A stretch of DNA of 64,000 bases from contig BSBK01009267.1 in the NCBI GenBank assembly GCA_027943335.1, forward strand, positions 648,001 through 712,000, in the 5' to 3' direction. This DNA is from Chamaecyparis obtusa. Lineage: Eukaryota > Streptophyta > Pinopsida > Cupressales > Cupressaceae. Positions 21,963 through 32,999 of this stretch are shown one piece after another (position 1 is the stretch's first letter; every line of letters begins with the position of its first letter). A program made the position numbers and the translations under genes. The notes below the pieces were generated by a model. The model was given only the letters and a program-made list of their open reading frames with translations. It had not been told where the DNA came from and searched no databases.

Positions 21963-24227
21963 TGTTAGTGCTTCTTTTTCCCCAAAGGTTAGATTAACAT
22001 AAGGATTGATAGGGCTGATGTCACATTCACTCAACACTCCAAATATGATAAGGAAAAAGGCCAACTGACAAGGATCAGAGAGAGATCCTTCTACACTTTG
22101 AGGTCCACATCACTTAGGTGGGTATACCTCATCTGCACACTCATACAACTTGTGTCACACTACAGGCCTGCAAGTAACTGACTATGGAATGGTTCTCAAA
22201 CCCATATAGGTATCTTGTACCTCAAATGAAACCAATATCTCATGCAATAGCCCTACGTGCATGGAATGAGTATGAAAACCAGAGACCTACACTAACAACA
22301 TGCAAGGGAAACAATGGGACTGAATGGAAATGATTTTAGATGGATTGAAAGGACCCTTGAGATGCCCTAATTCTCTCATAGACCAATGCCTTGTCCATTG
22401 GGCCACAGAGTCAAATAAAGTACTGCAAGGGATAGCTATGAAACAAGAAAACAATATACTCAATGTGTTGATGCCTAACATCAATCACACACCATGACCA
22501 AACCTCAACTTAACAACCCACTTTTGTATCCAAGTATGTTATTACCCACCTAAAGGATTTTAACCCTCCCCTTAGAAAAGACCTATAAATAGGTAATACA
22601 TTGACCAACATCCACTGGAAGACAAGCATGACATATCTTTGACACCTCAGCACATACATACATGAATACTAACCCTGAACCAGTTATCTCTGCGAAGACA
22701 ACTCCACTTGCAAACACTTAGGAAATGAAAACAAAAAAATCAAACACCCTTGATGTATGATTAATGAATTTAGAATCCAAATGGGGATAGCTTGGTAACA
22801 GTAAGAGTATATTAAATTCTCATACATAAAACAAGTTTGTTACAATATGCATTGTATTCTCTGAACCAACAAGGGAAAGAAGAACACCCTGTATGCAGAG
22901 AAAAGGAGAAATGTCTACAGGAAAAGGACCCTTCACTGGAACCAATTCTCCTCAAAAAATTTGCAGAAGAAGGAACCCTGACTAAGTCAAAATTTTGACA
23001 ACTTATACCACTAGCTACCTTGGAAACCCAAAATAGGTTGCAACAAGCTACAGACAGCTAGGGCTAGGGTTTTCACCCACCACACCAATCAAAATTTACT
23101 ACAAGGGCAATAAACCAAGCAATCTAGAGAGAGAAGATCTTAGACAAATTTTGCAATTACGAGCATCATTGAGATCAGGATAGAAAACTAGGGGATTGCT
23201 ATGAAAACTAGTCAAATCGGCCACCTACAAACACACCTCAAGCAACAAAATAGTCCTTCACCAAGTATAAAACCATCATGCAATCGACCACAGGAACCCT
23301 AGACCACACTACAACAACAAGCACCACCAAACCAATCAAATCTGGCCATGAAAGCAATCAATTCTGGTACTTCCTATCACGAAAACCCTTCTGCAAATTT
23401 GAATTCAAATGTAATGGCTAGTCAGAAAAATTTAAAACGTGGCTATAGATCTCTTCCCCTTCTTGGTAGATTGAGTAGCCACATTTAATTCACAATAATT
23501 ATTAGCCCCAGCACAACGTGGCACCCTGGTCACATGATCGCATGGCCAAAAGATGGCCCTTGTGAACATGTGACAAGGCCATGAAACTACCACCTCATCC
23601 TCCCAGTCTGACAGCGGGACCACAACACTTCTACACCAAAGGGACATGCGATCATGCAAGAGCAAACCATAGGCCACCACATAACTTCTAGTGGGACCAC
23701 TTCCCTCCCCACAAACAGGCCCAGTACAAGAAGTAATCGGTGGCATGGTCGCATGTAAGAAATTTTTGACATGTGATCATGCGACAACCAATCATTGTAA
23801 AACCCCTGAAGACTCGGTGCACCATTCGATCGCACTTGCATAATTAGAGAATGCAAACAAATAGGGTAGAAATGCGAGGTTGAAAACACATAGGGCTTTC
23901 GGCAAAAGATTGAAAACATCCAGAGTTTTCAGCAAGGAAATAGAAAACATCATAGGTTTTCGACACTATGGCAAATTCTGAAAACATTTTCTACAGACCT
24001 TAAAACTTGAATATCTCCCTGGGTTTTGCGAATTAGGAAATGTGATCTAAACTGGAGCTTGGTGACACATTGGAGAACCTATGGCTAAGATCACACACCA
24101 TGAAACATCATGGATCTACTTCACACATTAAAACTTTGATTGCAGGCAGGGCAGGACACTTTACAAAACAATTCAGGGAACATGCCATTTTCAAAGGATT
24201 TTGCACTGACTAGAAAATGGACTAACA
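21963..24227 (-). repeat. Gypsy-D 3' LTR
   Basis: Direct repeat of 26,402-28,658, starting tgttag and ending ctaaca on the + strand. Stem-loops lie at 23,528-23,578 and 23,739-23,787. A third is reduced to one arm near 23,644. Confidence 0.85.
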
Positions 24228-24575
24228 GTGGCTCTAGTTGGGGATGTGTGCCTCCTATAGGCACAACAAGAACCTCAGATCTCCAGGAATAAATAGACCA
24301 CCCACTAGAAAAACACAGAGACCTCAAAAAGGACAGGGAACAAATAGGAAAGGGAAACTATTTACAAAATTTACAAATTTACAAAGATGGCCCCGGGCCA
24401 CCAAAAGAAAACCAGTGACCCTCCTGAATCAAAAATCTAATTTTCATTGATATGCGTGACCAACCACCTGAAAATTTCTTGACCATCTTGCAGCCAACAT
24501 ATATGAATATTCATGGGCTGAAAAACAAACTTGCACTGATCACCACCCATGTTCTTCCAGTCATGACTGTTGTAT

Positions 24576-26000
24576 TCACACATACTCATAGTCCAAGAAG
24601 TAGGGAACATCATCTACTTCTTCCTGATGACTAGAAACAAAAATTTGATCTAGTAATGCACCAGAAAATGTAGCATATGGAGCATCATGCATTACTATAC
24701 AATTACCTAGCTGAGAAGGACTTGAATCCTCTGATTTACCATCATGCATTTCTTCAGCCACTAAGCAACTTGGTTCATCACTGACATCTTCTTGAACTAG
24801 ATAATGAACCAAAGGAAGGTCTATTTCAAAATTATGGTGATAGGGGAAGAACCAATCTACATCATCATTTTCACCAAAAGAAAATCTGTCCCAACTGTTG
24901 AAAGCAAAGTCTTCAACACTATCACATTCAGTATCATATTCAGTAGAAATAGAAAAGGGGTTTGAACAAAAAATTTGGTCATCACTGTAATCTTGATGAT
25001 AGGAAAATACACTGTCATGTCCTTCTACTTCTCTTTCTATAGAGTCACTACGAGAGGGGGAACCTAATATACACGGATCTTCATGGTCACTTTGAACACT
25101 AGCCTCATTATCTGTGTCAAAGTGTATATCATAGGGGAGTTGCAAATCAAAGCCTATATAAGGTGCATACCTTTGGAATTCATCAGCCAAGAGTGCTGAT
25201 ATCTTTTCACTACTCAATGGACTTTGGGCTTCATTTTCCTCTTCATCAGCTACATCCTTGTTATTGAAAACATCATTCTTATCCAAGATAAGAATGGAGA
25301 CCTTTGGCCTTAGATCATCTTGTGTGAATAAATCAATGTAGGAATCATCATCTGCATCATATTCAATATCCTCTCTTTCACACAAAACATCACCAATCTG
25401 GGACAATAAGCAAGAATCCTGACGTTGAAAAGAAGAAAAATCTGCAGACAAGTTGGAAATGTTGTCAACCTCAGATTCATCTTCAATACTCTCATATGCA
25501 CTAACCTCAACACCAGCTTCATAATCAATATCCTCTGCAAAATGAGAATCAACATCAGAAACACTAGCCTCCTCATGATCACCATAAGGAACCACCAGTC
25601 TTCTCAATCTTCTGTCCTCCTCTAACTGCCAGATGTCAATTTTTCTTTTTGCAATCTTCATCTTGAGAGCAGCAACCTCATCAAAATGTTCAATAAACTT
25701 TGCTCTCAAAACATCCAAAGAAGGGATTGAACATGAAGGAAAGGGAAGGAACCACCTCCTTGCACCATTAGAAAATGTATGCACAAAAAGCCTCATAGCA
25801 ACATCTTCATGTTTAATATCCATATCACCAAAAAGATCCATGACATGAATAACATGCTGGCTTGCAGAAACAAACCCACCAGCCAAGAATTTAGGCAAGT
25901 ATTCCCCATCCTTAACAGAAAACTCATTAGGGGCACCTTCTATTCCATCAAAACAAAAGGGCCTATATTCCTCCATGAGGAACTGCCCACTAACTACCAT
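24576..26000 (-). CDS. Gypsy-D gag-like protein, 474 codons, undamaged
   Basis: The only long intact frame in the window. The N-terminal 140 residues hold a retrotransposon gag core: GEYLPKFLAGGFVSASQHVI, HEDVAMRLFVHTFSNGARRW (about residues 62-81) and LDVLRAKFIEHFDEVA. It is followed by EEDRRLRRLVVPYGDHEEAS and then a very acidic, Asp/Ser-rich tail of about 300 residues with no recognised fold, no zinc knuckle and no protease. The ATG at 26,000 is the first in the frame and lies 380 bases after the primer site. Because neighbouring elements are full of stops, the open frame suggests a younger insertion or selection on the gag. Confidence 0.8.
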   Translation of the reverse strand: MVVSGQFLMEEYRPFCFDGIEGAPNEFSVKDGEYLPKFLAGGFVSASQHVIHVMDLFGDMDIKHEDVAMRLFVHTFSNGARRWFLPFPSCSIPSLDVLRAKFIEHFDEVAALKMKIAKRKIDIWQLEEDRRLRRLVVPYGDHEEASVSDVDSHFAEDIDYEAGVEVSAYESIEDESEVDNISNLSADFSSFQRQDSCLLSQIGDVLCEREDIEYDADDDSYIDLFTQDDLRPKVSILILDKNDVFNNKDVADEEENEAQSPLSSEKISALLADEFQRYAPYIGFDLQLPYDIHFDTDNEASVQSDHEDPCILGSPSRSDSIEREVEGHDSVFSYHQDYSDDQIFCSNPFSISTEYDTECDSVEDFAFNSWDRFSFGENDDVDWFFPYHHNFEIDLPLVHYLVQEDVSDEPSCLVAEEMHDGKSEDSSPSQLGNCIVMHDAPYATFSGALLDQIFVSSHQEEVDDVPYFLDYEYV

Positions 26001-26380
26001 CCCTTTACAATAGTGCTGGACACTTGATAGGGATACATTTCATATCTTTGAAAAATACCTAGGAGTTTTGTAGCAGAAGACTTTATTGACTGGAAGGCAG
26101 GGCATATCTAGAGCTCATCCTGCAGCTCCATTAGGTTCTTTGCAATGTAGAGTCCCCACCTCCTGGAAGAGGAAAATTAATTCTTTGTTTCTTCTTCCAA
26201 CCAATACAAAACTCCACAAGTAACCACAGTGTTTATCAAAAGGAACACTAATCAAACAGAGAAAATCAGAGCCACCACTCAGCACGCAGTGAGAAAATTT
26301 TACAAGTGTATTTTTTTATATCAGACTCTGTATTATGGCCACCAGAGATTATGATTTCTTTAACAAGATTTGTTGCCCAG

Positions 26381-26398
26381 TTCCCAGTAGAGTCACCA
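26381..26398 (-). other. Gypsy-D primer-binding site
   Basis: On the - strand this reads TGGTGACTCTACTGGGAA, differing from the Gypsy-B site at two positions. It lies just inside the LTR end at 26,402. Confidence 0.75.
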
Positions 26399-26401
26399 TC
26401 T

Positions 26402-28658
26402 TGTTAGCTTTTAAACTTGTTCCCACACGGTGCCAGGTTTACACTATAATTGACAAACTAGTTAGTCTTCACTCTAAAGTCTGACAGGGAAAAAGTGCCA
26501 ATTGATGAGGACCAAGGGCATCCTCCTTCTTTGATCTCCACATTCACTAAGGTGACTATTACCTTATCTGCACACTCAAGACACCTCATGAAAAACAATA
26601 GGCCTACAGATAGATTATTGTGGAATAGCTTTCAGACTCCTTTAGGTATCATGTACCCCAATGAACCACACCTTATGCAATAACCTACTTGCATACAATG
26701 AGTCTGAAACCTAGATGCCTATCCTAACAACATGGAAGGGAAAGATGGTTCACTAAATTATTTTAATGTTGGGTTGAATGGTCCCTTGAAATACCCCTAG
26801 TCTCCCATAGACCAGTTCCTTATCCAATGGGCAGGAGAGTTAAATACCTCACTGCAACAAAGCTATGAAACAAGAAGACAACACACTCACCCTAACTAGA
26901 TCATACATTACCAAACTACCTGTACACCCAGATATGTTATTACCTATCTAAAGGAAGACCTAAGAACAAGCAATACATTAACCAGTATCCACTAGAAAAC
27001 AAGCATGACATATCTTTGACACTTCAGCTCTTACATACGTGAATACTAACCCTAAACCAGTTATCTCTGTGAAGGCAACTCCACTTGAAAACACTTAGGC
27101 AATGCAAATAGAAAAATTAAACACCCTTGATGTATGATTAATGAATTCAAAATCCAAATGGGGATAGCTTGGTAATAGTAAGAGTATATTAAATTCTCAT
27201 ACATAAAACAAGTCTGTTACAATATGCATTGTATTCTCTGAACTAGCAAGGGAAAGAAGAACACCATGTATGCAGAGAAAAGGAGAAATATCTACAAGAA
27301 AAGGACCCTTCACTAGAACCAATTCTCCTCAAAAAAATTGCAAAAGAAGGAAACCTGACTAAGTCAAATTTTTGACAACTTATACCACTAGCTACCTTGG
27401 AAACCCAAAATAGGTTGCAACAAGCTACAGACAGCTAGGGCTAAGGTTTTCACCCACCACAACAATCAAAACTACATCAAAATTTACTACAAGGGTAGGA
27501 AACCAAGCAATCCAAAGAGAGAAGATCTCAGACAAATTTTGCAATTACAACCATCATTAAGATCAGGACAGAAAACTAGGGGATTGCTATGAAAACCAAT
27601 CAAATCGGCCACCTACAAACACACCTCGAGCAACAAATTAGTCCTTCACTAGGTACAAATCCATCATGAAGTTGACCACAGGAACCCTGGACCACACTAC
27701 AACAACAAGCACCACCAAACCAATCAAATTTGGCCATGAAAGCAATCAATTCTGGTACTTCTTGTCACGAAAACCCTTCTACAAATTTGAATTCAAATGC
27801 AATGGCTAGTCGGCAAAATTTAAAACATGGTCGTAGATCTCTTCCCCTTCCTAGCAAATCGAGTGGCCACATTTAATTCATAGCAGTTGCGGGCCCCAAC
27901 ACAATGTGGCACCCTGGTCACATGATCGCATGGCTGAAAGATGGCCCTTGCGATCATGCGACAAGACCATGAAACTACCACCTCATCCTCCCAGTCTGAC
28001 ATCGGGACCACAACACTTCTACACCAAAGGGCTAGGTGTCAATTGGTCGCATGATCGCATGTCAAAAATCTCTGACATGCATTCATGCAACAGCCAGCCA
28101 TAGGCCACCACATAACCACCAGCAGGACCATTGCCCTCCCCACCAACACGCCCAGCACAAGAAGTAACCCGTCGCATGGTCGCATGTCAGAAATTGCTGA
28201 CATGCGATCATGCGACAACCAATCATTTTAAAACCCCTAAAAACTCAAGCCCACCATCCGATCGCACTTGCACAATTAGAGAATGCTAACAAATAGGGCA
28301 AAAGTGCGAGGTCGAAAAAACACAAGGTTTTCGGTGAAAGATCAAAAACATCCAGGGTTTTCAGCAAGGAAATAGAAAACATCATAGGTTTTCGACACTA
28401 TGGCAAATTCTGAAAATATTTCCTGCAGACCTTAAAACTTGAATATCTCCCTGGGTTTTGTGAATTAGGAGATGCGATTTGAACTAGAGCTTAGTGACAC
28501 ATTGGAGAACCTATGGCTAAGATCACACACCATGAAACATAACAGATCTACTTTGCACATTAAAACTTTGATTGCAGGCAGGGCGGGACACTTTACAAAA
28601 CAATGCAGGGAACAGGCTATTTTCAAGGATTTTGTGCTGACTGGAAAATGGACTAACA
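26402..28658 (-). repeat. Gypsy-D 5' LTR
   Basis: Direct repeat of 21,963-24,227. Carries three stem-loops of the GATCGCATG family: arms 27,915-27,932 / 27,944-27,964, 28,043-28,062 / 28,073-28,090, and 28,171-28,190 / 28,198-28,217. Confidence 0.85.
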
Positions 28659-28663
28659 CTCCA
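28659..28663. other. Target-site duplication of Gypsy-D, right copy
   Basis: ctcca, matching 21,957-21,961. LINE-C coding sequence resumes immediately to its right. Confidence 0.7.
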
Positions 28664-28760
28664 CATCTTCACATTATGGTTAACATTGCAAAGTTTCTTG
28701 ACCACTCTAAACATAGCAGTGCCATGAATATTAACTGTCCACCATTCTTTGATATTCTTT
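28664..28760 (-). pseudogene. LINE-C 5' remnant beyond Gypsy-D
   Basis: The - strand reads NIKEWWTVNIHGTAMF then VVKKLCNVNHNVKMW, the spacer that precedes the RT in plant LINE ORF2 proteins. The LINE copy begins here, directly after the 12-bp duplication. Confidence 0.7.
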
Positions 28761-28772
28761 GTATCAAATGTT
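28761..28772. other. Target-site duplication of LINE-C, right copy
   Basis: gtatcaaatgtt, identical to 16,522-16,533. Confidence 0.8.
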
Positions 28773-29089
28773 GGTATCAAAGCTATTTTGCCAATCACAA
28801 TTCCAATTGACACTTCCACCAGTATATTATGATGACAGCTATTGACTGTGATAGTTCCAATTGACAATTCCACCAGTATATTATGCTACCAGATATTGAT
28901 CTTGGATATATATTATGCTGATAGATATTGATCTTGGCTACTATGGTTCTTTGTAGTTCTTTCTAAGAACTCACGATGACAGTTCTTTTAGGCAATATTT
29001 TCTTGATGTTCTTTTCTAGTTTTATCATGCCTTATAGACATGTTTTTCACAACTCAGGTGATTTTGCATCAAGGCCAAATGGGGGAGTT
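28773..29089 (+). other. Copia-A 3' untranslated segment with short tandem duplications and polypurine tract
   Basis: Noncoding end of Copia-A. It holds repeated blocks built on ccaccagtatattatg (about 28,814 and 28,872) and agatattgatcttgg (about 28,893 and 28,923). The polypurine tract aaatgggggag (29,078-29,088) primes plus-strand synthesis just before the right LTR. Confidence 0.7.
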
Positions 29090-30744
29090 TGTTGGTCTTT
29101 GTTTTGTCCTTAATGCAAAGGCCTGCTATGAGTTCATTTACTGTCTACCGTCACATGATTGTAAATGACTTACCATGGTTAGTTATCATTACTTTCATTG
29201 ACTCTGGGTTATTGACACTTGGTTTCTTTTGCCCCACGTGGTTCTCTCTTATGGTGGATTTGAAATGATTATTTTTTTTGATTCATTTGAAAAGTATTTT
29301 GCACTCGAATGGTATACATGATTCATTTGATTCTTTATCAAACCCTAATGAAGGGTGCCACAATGATTACTACAGTGAAGGTTTGCAGATTCTATGTTGA
29401 CCTTGTGGTTGTGCGTTTTTACTATGTTTTTCATCTTCATGAAAGGAATAGGTCAATACCATTTTTATGGTATCTTTGCATCTTCTGAAAGTATTTGTTA
29501 ACTGGTTTCAGAAGGTTAATCTTGCTCTAGCTTACAATGTTATGGAACTGAGATAATTTTGTTCTATTTTGTTCTATTTTTTATTCAAACACTGATACAT
29601 GTTTTGTTTTCTATGTTGGAAACTCTCCGAGCATTTTTGTCTTCAGTGGTTATGCTCGGATGTCACACTAACAGTATTTTTATGGCTCCTTGTAAAATCA
29701 TTTACTATCACTTGGTATGCATCTTCAGTCAAGGTTTGGAAAATTGATATTTTATCTTTTGTGCATATTCTTGAAAGGAATTGAAAATAGCTTATCTGCT
29801 TTTCAGCATTATTTTGGTTCAGCTATTTGTTGTTTGTTTAAAATGGAGATTGGTGTCTTTTTGACACTTGGGTATTCGACAATAATTTGAGTGTAATTAG
29901 TTTGTGAATTTGGATATTCATGGCAACATTATTTTTATGAATTTGGGTTTTTACGACAACATTAAATAGACCTGGGTATTCACTGCTGCATTTTTAAATG
30001 AGTTTGTGGTTCGGTTGGCAGTTACATGGTTTTTGTGTAACAAATCAGTTATGATCCTTCAGTTAAAATTAGTTCTTGAGAGATGATCTTTGGTTCTCAC
30101 CAAGATTCTTCGATGGAGGGTTTTTTGAAAACAAGTCTAAAGTAGTTCTTATTTTCGGTTATTAAAATTAGTTTTATGTTGAACTTATATTGCTATCAGT
30201 TGCAACATCTGAATCAACTTTTCCTATAAATTCTCTTTGGAAAATGTATTTTGGATACTTCCTATTTAAGAGGAAGATATGGTTGTAAAAGTGTGTGAAA
30301 TTTTTTTGAGAGTGCTCTGATATGAACAGTATTGAAAGAATATCTTAAATAATTTGATATATAAGATGTATGCATTGTAATATGCATACAGTTATATATA
30401 TAAGTTATATTGACAGAAAATTATCAAAGTGAGAAGTTGAGGGCCATAGCCTAGGAAGGCAGTTGTAGCTGCTACTGTGTAACAAGGGTTATTGCTCAAT
30501 AAAATTACAAGTTAGATAGTAGTGGTTTTTCTCCCTATAACAAAACCACAAGGTTTTGAGGGTTTCCCACTCAGCAAAAATCTTTTCTTGTCTCTTTGAT
30601 TGAATTACTTTCTCTTCTTCTTATTTTCTATTGCTTATGACTTTGTCATTTCACAAGTTTGGAAGTTAAGTTCTACATTAATCTTGTTAAACTTGTTATG
30701 TTCTGATTCATGCCCCACTCTCAGAACTGTCACCACTTCCAACA
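29090..30744 (+). repeat. Copia-A 3' LTR, complete
   Basis: 1,655 bp, opening tgttgg and closing ccaaca (perfect 6-bp inverted ends). It matches 1-1,289 over its last 1.29 kb. The next bases (attgg) belong to the disrupted CPS exon. Confidence 0.93.
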
Positions 30745-31260
30745 ATTGGGTCTCTCCAGAACCATCTAAAGATGGAACTCGTGCCACCCATGCAGTGTCA
30801 TATGGAGAAATGGAAGTTTCACCATCTTCTATTGATTGAAACATGTTTTTTATCGTCTCTATACACTTTTCCATTTCCATCGCCTCCTTACCCAACTGTC
30901 CATATTATTCACATAAACAATTGTCAAATCTGATTCAATGCTTCAACCCTTTTAAGATTTTACAAGGCAAAAAATAAGAATCACCTGAAGGTTTTGCCTC
31001 TCCTCAACCTTGACATTTTCAGCAATTGGGAGAAGATCGATTTGAAAAGTATTTTTTGCAACTTCAACTTCAGATTAACCGATTAATTGATAATTAGCAT
31101 CCTCTAACCTAATAAAATGCCTTAAAAACAAAGCAGATATGATCGTTTTGAGGTATTCGAAGAAGAGAGTTACCTCGAGCTACTGATTTTACAATTGTAA
31201 GGCGACCACCATCATTTTTGCAATAATCTGAGTGTTTCCAATGTCAGACTTGTATGAAGA
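30745..31260 (-). pseudogene. Class II diterpene synthase (CPS-like) copy 2, 5' part, disrupted by Copia-A
   Basis: Three exons on the - strand match CPS copy 1. Exon 31,174-about 31,230 ends in RLTIVKSVAR. Exon 30,985-31,067 reads FQIDLLPIAENVKVEERQNL. Exon 30,745-30,895 contains [18 protein letters not shown] and [20 protein letters not shown], the conserved start of plant class II diterpene synthases. Splice sites are intact (CAG acceptors, GTGATT and GTAACT donors). The last exon stops exactly at the Copia-A LTR boundary, so transcription would run into the element. It lacks the stop seen in copy 1, which lies beyond the break. Noncoding homology to copy 1 extends to about 31,390. Confidence 0.88.
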
Positions 31261-31635
31261 ATTCAAAATATTCGCATGGTAAAAGGTCAGTCATATTTTC
31301 TTGCATACAAAATAGAGCAGCTTCAACGCTCAATCCAATAATTAAATGACAGTTTACTTTGAATAGCATATCTAAGAGCATCCAATGAATTTGACTACTT
31401 TGCCTCAGAACTATGCTAAAAAAGAAACATAAAATAATACTAAAAATATAGACTATTGCTATGGCATGCTGGAGAGAGATTTGGCAAAATTCTTAACATG
31501 AAAGAGAAACAAAATTGGTGACTGTAGAATGGCAGACAACAAGTCAGTCGCAAACAAGACTCCTTAAATTAATTCATTTAGATAAAACATGTTAGACATT
31601 AAAGCTAAAGTAAAAAGGTAGAACATCATGCTTAC

Positions 31636-31733
31636 ATCTTGTGAATGCAAATGACGCAGTGCATTTGGGAACAAGTGGTGACGCCCTTGGACAAATTTCG
31701 TGCACTTTCTGGACGAGGACAGAATCCAATAGT
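31636..31733 (-). other. Possible first exon (plastid transit region) of CPS copy 2
   Basis: A 98-bp segment bounded by a CATTACAG acceptor-like and a GTAAGC donor-like site, 0.4 kb upstream of the first CPS-like exon. One frame reads TIGFCPRPESARNLSKGVTT, rich in Ser, Arg and Thr and poor in acids, as plastid transit peptides are. There is no homologous piece beside copy 1, where Copia-F abuts. No start codon is assigned, so this is tentative. Confidence 0.3.
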
Positions 31734-31786
31734 CTGTAATGAACAAAAAAAATCATTATCTTCAGATATTTAGGTAATTGTTATAT

Positions 31787-31943
31787 ACGTGCTATTTAAG
31801 AAACGTTAAGGGGGAATGTAAAAGAATCACGAATACAAAGAGTTTCAAAGATTCTCTGTTATACTCACTATTTAAGAAACGCTAAAGGGAAATGTAAAAG
31901 AATCACGAATACAAAGAGTTTCAGAGATTCTCTGTCCCTAAAT
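31787..31943. repeat. Tandem duplication of about 77 bp
   Basis: ctatttaagaaacg and the following 60 bases occur twice in succession with a few differences. Noncoding. The rest of 31,391-33,000 is AT-rich DNA in which I see no gene. Confidence 0.7.
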
Positions 31944-32999
31944 GAAAATAGCCAATAAATTCACAATATTATTTGTCAAATTTTCATATATGCCATTTTG
32001 GCCAACTTGTCAGTGTCTCACTATTTTGGTCCTCGCAATTCCCAATGCATCCAAAAGAATGAAATATATTCGAAGGACATGGGTATGGTGTAAATCACAA
32101 AAAAATTAGAAAAAGTAATGCATTTTTCCAATTTCAAAATATAACTTTATTTTTTGTCTTTAGAGCATTTTGTATGGAGTTTAGCCAATGCTAATTTGAA
32201 AGTTCTCCTAATATAAATACAATGTTAAATTTAAAATTGATAAAGTTTAATTATTGTCACTTTGATTTATTGGAATAAATATAGATGATACAAGTGTACT
32301 TATATATTTATTTTATAATTAATTTTAAGGGTTAGGTATACAATTGATTTGTGTATAAGAAATAGAGATGGAATCAATATTTAAAAGATATAAGGAATTG
32401 AAAATATATGGTTAAGTATATAATTTCAAATATGCTAGATTTAGACTCTTAAAATATAGTTGCAGCTAACCTTAAAAATTCATATGCCAACTCTTACCCA
32501 ACTTAGTTTAATATACGATGAATTGTTCAATAGGATAAAATAAGACATAAAATAAAGTTGAATGACTAAACATATAGACCATATAAATTTAGCTTGCATT
32601 GCAATCAATACAATCTTATGCATAGTTTTGTATTTTTACACATTTAAAGTTTTATTATGCAAGATAAAATTTGAGAGCTCGACTTTGTAGCCTCCAAGGT
32701 AATTCTTAGTTGTCATATGAATAATCCATCATGTAGCCTCCAAACATTCAAATTAAGAATATAGAAATTTGTTGAACATATTGTTGTCATTAATGTGAAA
32801 GGTGTTGTCATTGATGTCATATAGTTGAGTTATGTCACAGTATTTGAGAAGACCAAAGGATATGGTAGTATTTTTTAATAACTTTCTTAATTTTATCATC
32901 ATATATGTGGATCAATTGTTTATTATTGTCCTATATTTTTGTGAAGGTGTGAAAGTTTTTGTGATAGGTGTTAGCTCCCTAAATCAAGAACAAGAAGAC

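Larger units (their letters stand above)
21962..28658 (-). mobile_element. Gypsy-D: non-autonomous gag-only LTR retrotransposon
   Basis: Two direct LTRs of about 2.26 kb (21,963-24,227 and 26,402-28,658) flank only 2.2 kb of internal DNA. That holds a primer-binding site at 26,381-26,398 (- strand) and a single gag-like frame. No protease, RT or integrase motif was found on either strand. It depends on another element for replication; the shared primer-site type, gag motif and LTR hairpins suggest relatives of Gypsy-B. Confidence 0.85.
16534..28760 (-). mobile_element. LINE-C: 5'-truncated L1-like LINE with a third reading frame, interrupted by Gypsy-D
   Basis: A non-LTR retrotransposon on the - strand, flanked by an exact 12-bp duplication. 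Its own sequence is 28,760-28,664 and 21,961-16,534, about 5.5 kb. The 5' end starts within the spacer before the RT (NIKEWWTVNIHGTAMF), so ORF1 and the endonuclease are absent. It runs through RT, a Cys/His region and RNase H to an extra long frame, and ends in only a short A-rich tail (TCAAAAA). The reading across the Gypsy-D junction (MW at 28,664 into SKTIFGDIF at about 21,957) is continuous in sense. Confidence 0.85.
1..30744 (+). mobile_element. Copia-A: Ty1/Copia retrotransposon interrupted by nested elements
   Basis: Seen: a left LTR fragment (1-1,289), a primer-binding site, gag and pol on the + strand, a polypurine tract, and a right LTR (29,090-30,744). Base 1 corresponds to base 29,457 of the right LTR, so about 367 bp of the left LTR lie outside the window. 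The element's own sequence is 1-2,113, 12,853-16,533 and 28,773-30,744; the rest is Gypsy-B and LINE-C (the latter containing Gypsy-D). Removing Gypsy-B brings the two halves of gag together. The two LTRs differ at several percent of sites where I compared them, so the insertion is not recent. The element is dead: pol has nine in-frame stops. Confidence 0.93.

Noticed and set aside
28472..28810. + strand frame containing AGRAGHFTKQC, which looks like a zinc knuckle
   Set aside because: It lies in the Gypsy-D LTR opposite to the element's coding strand and lacks the first two Cys residues; the frame is lost in the other LTR (24,121-24,227).
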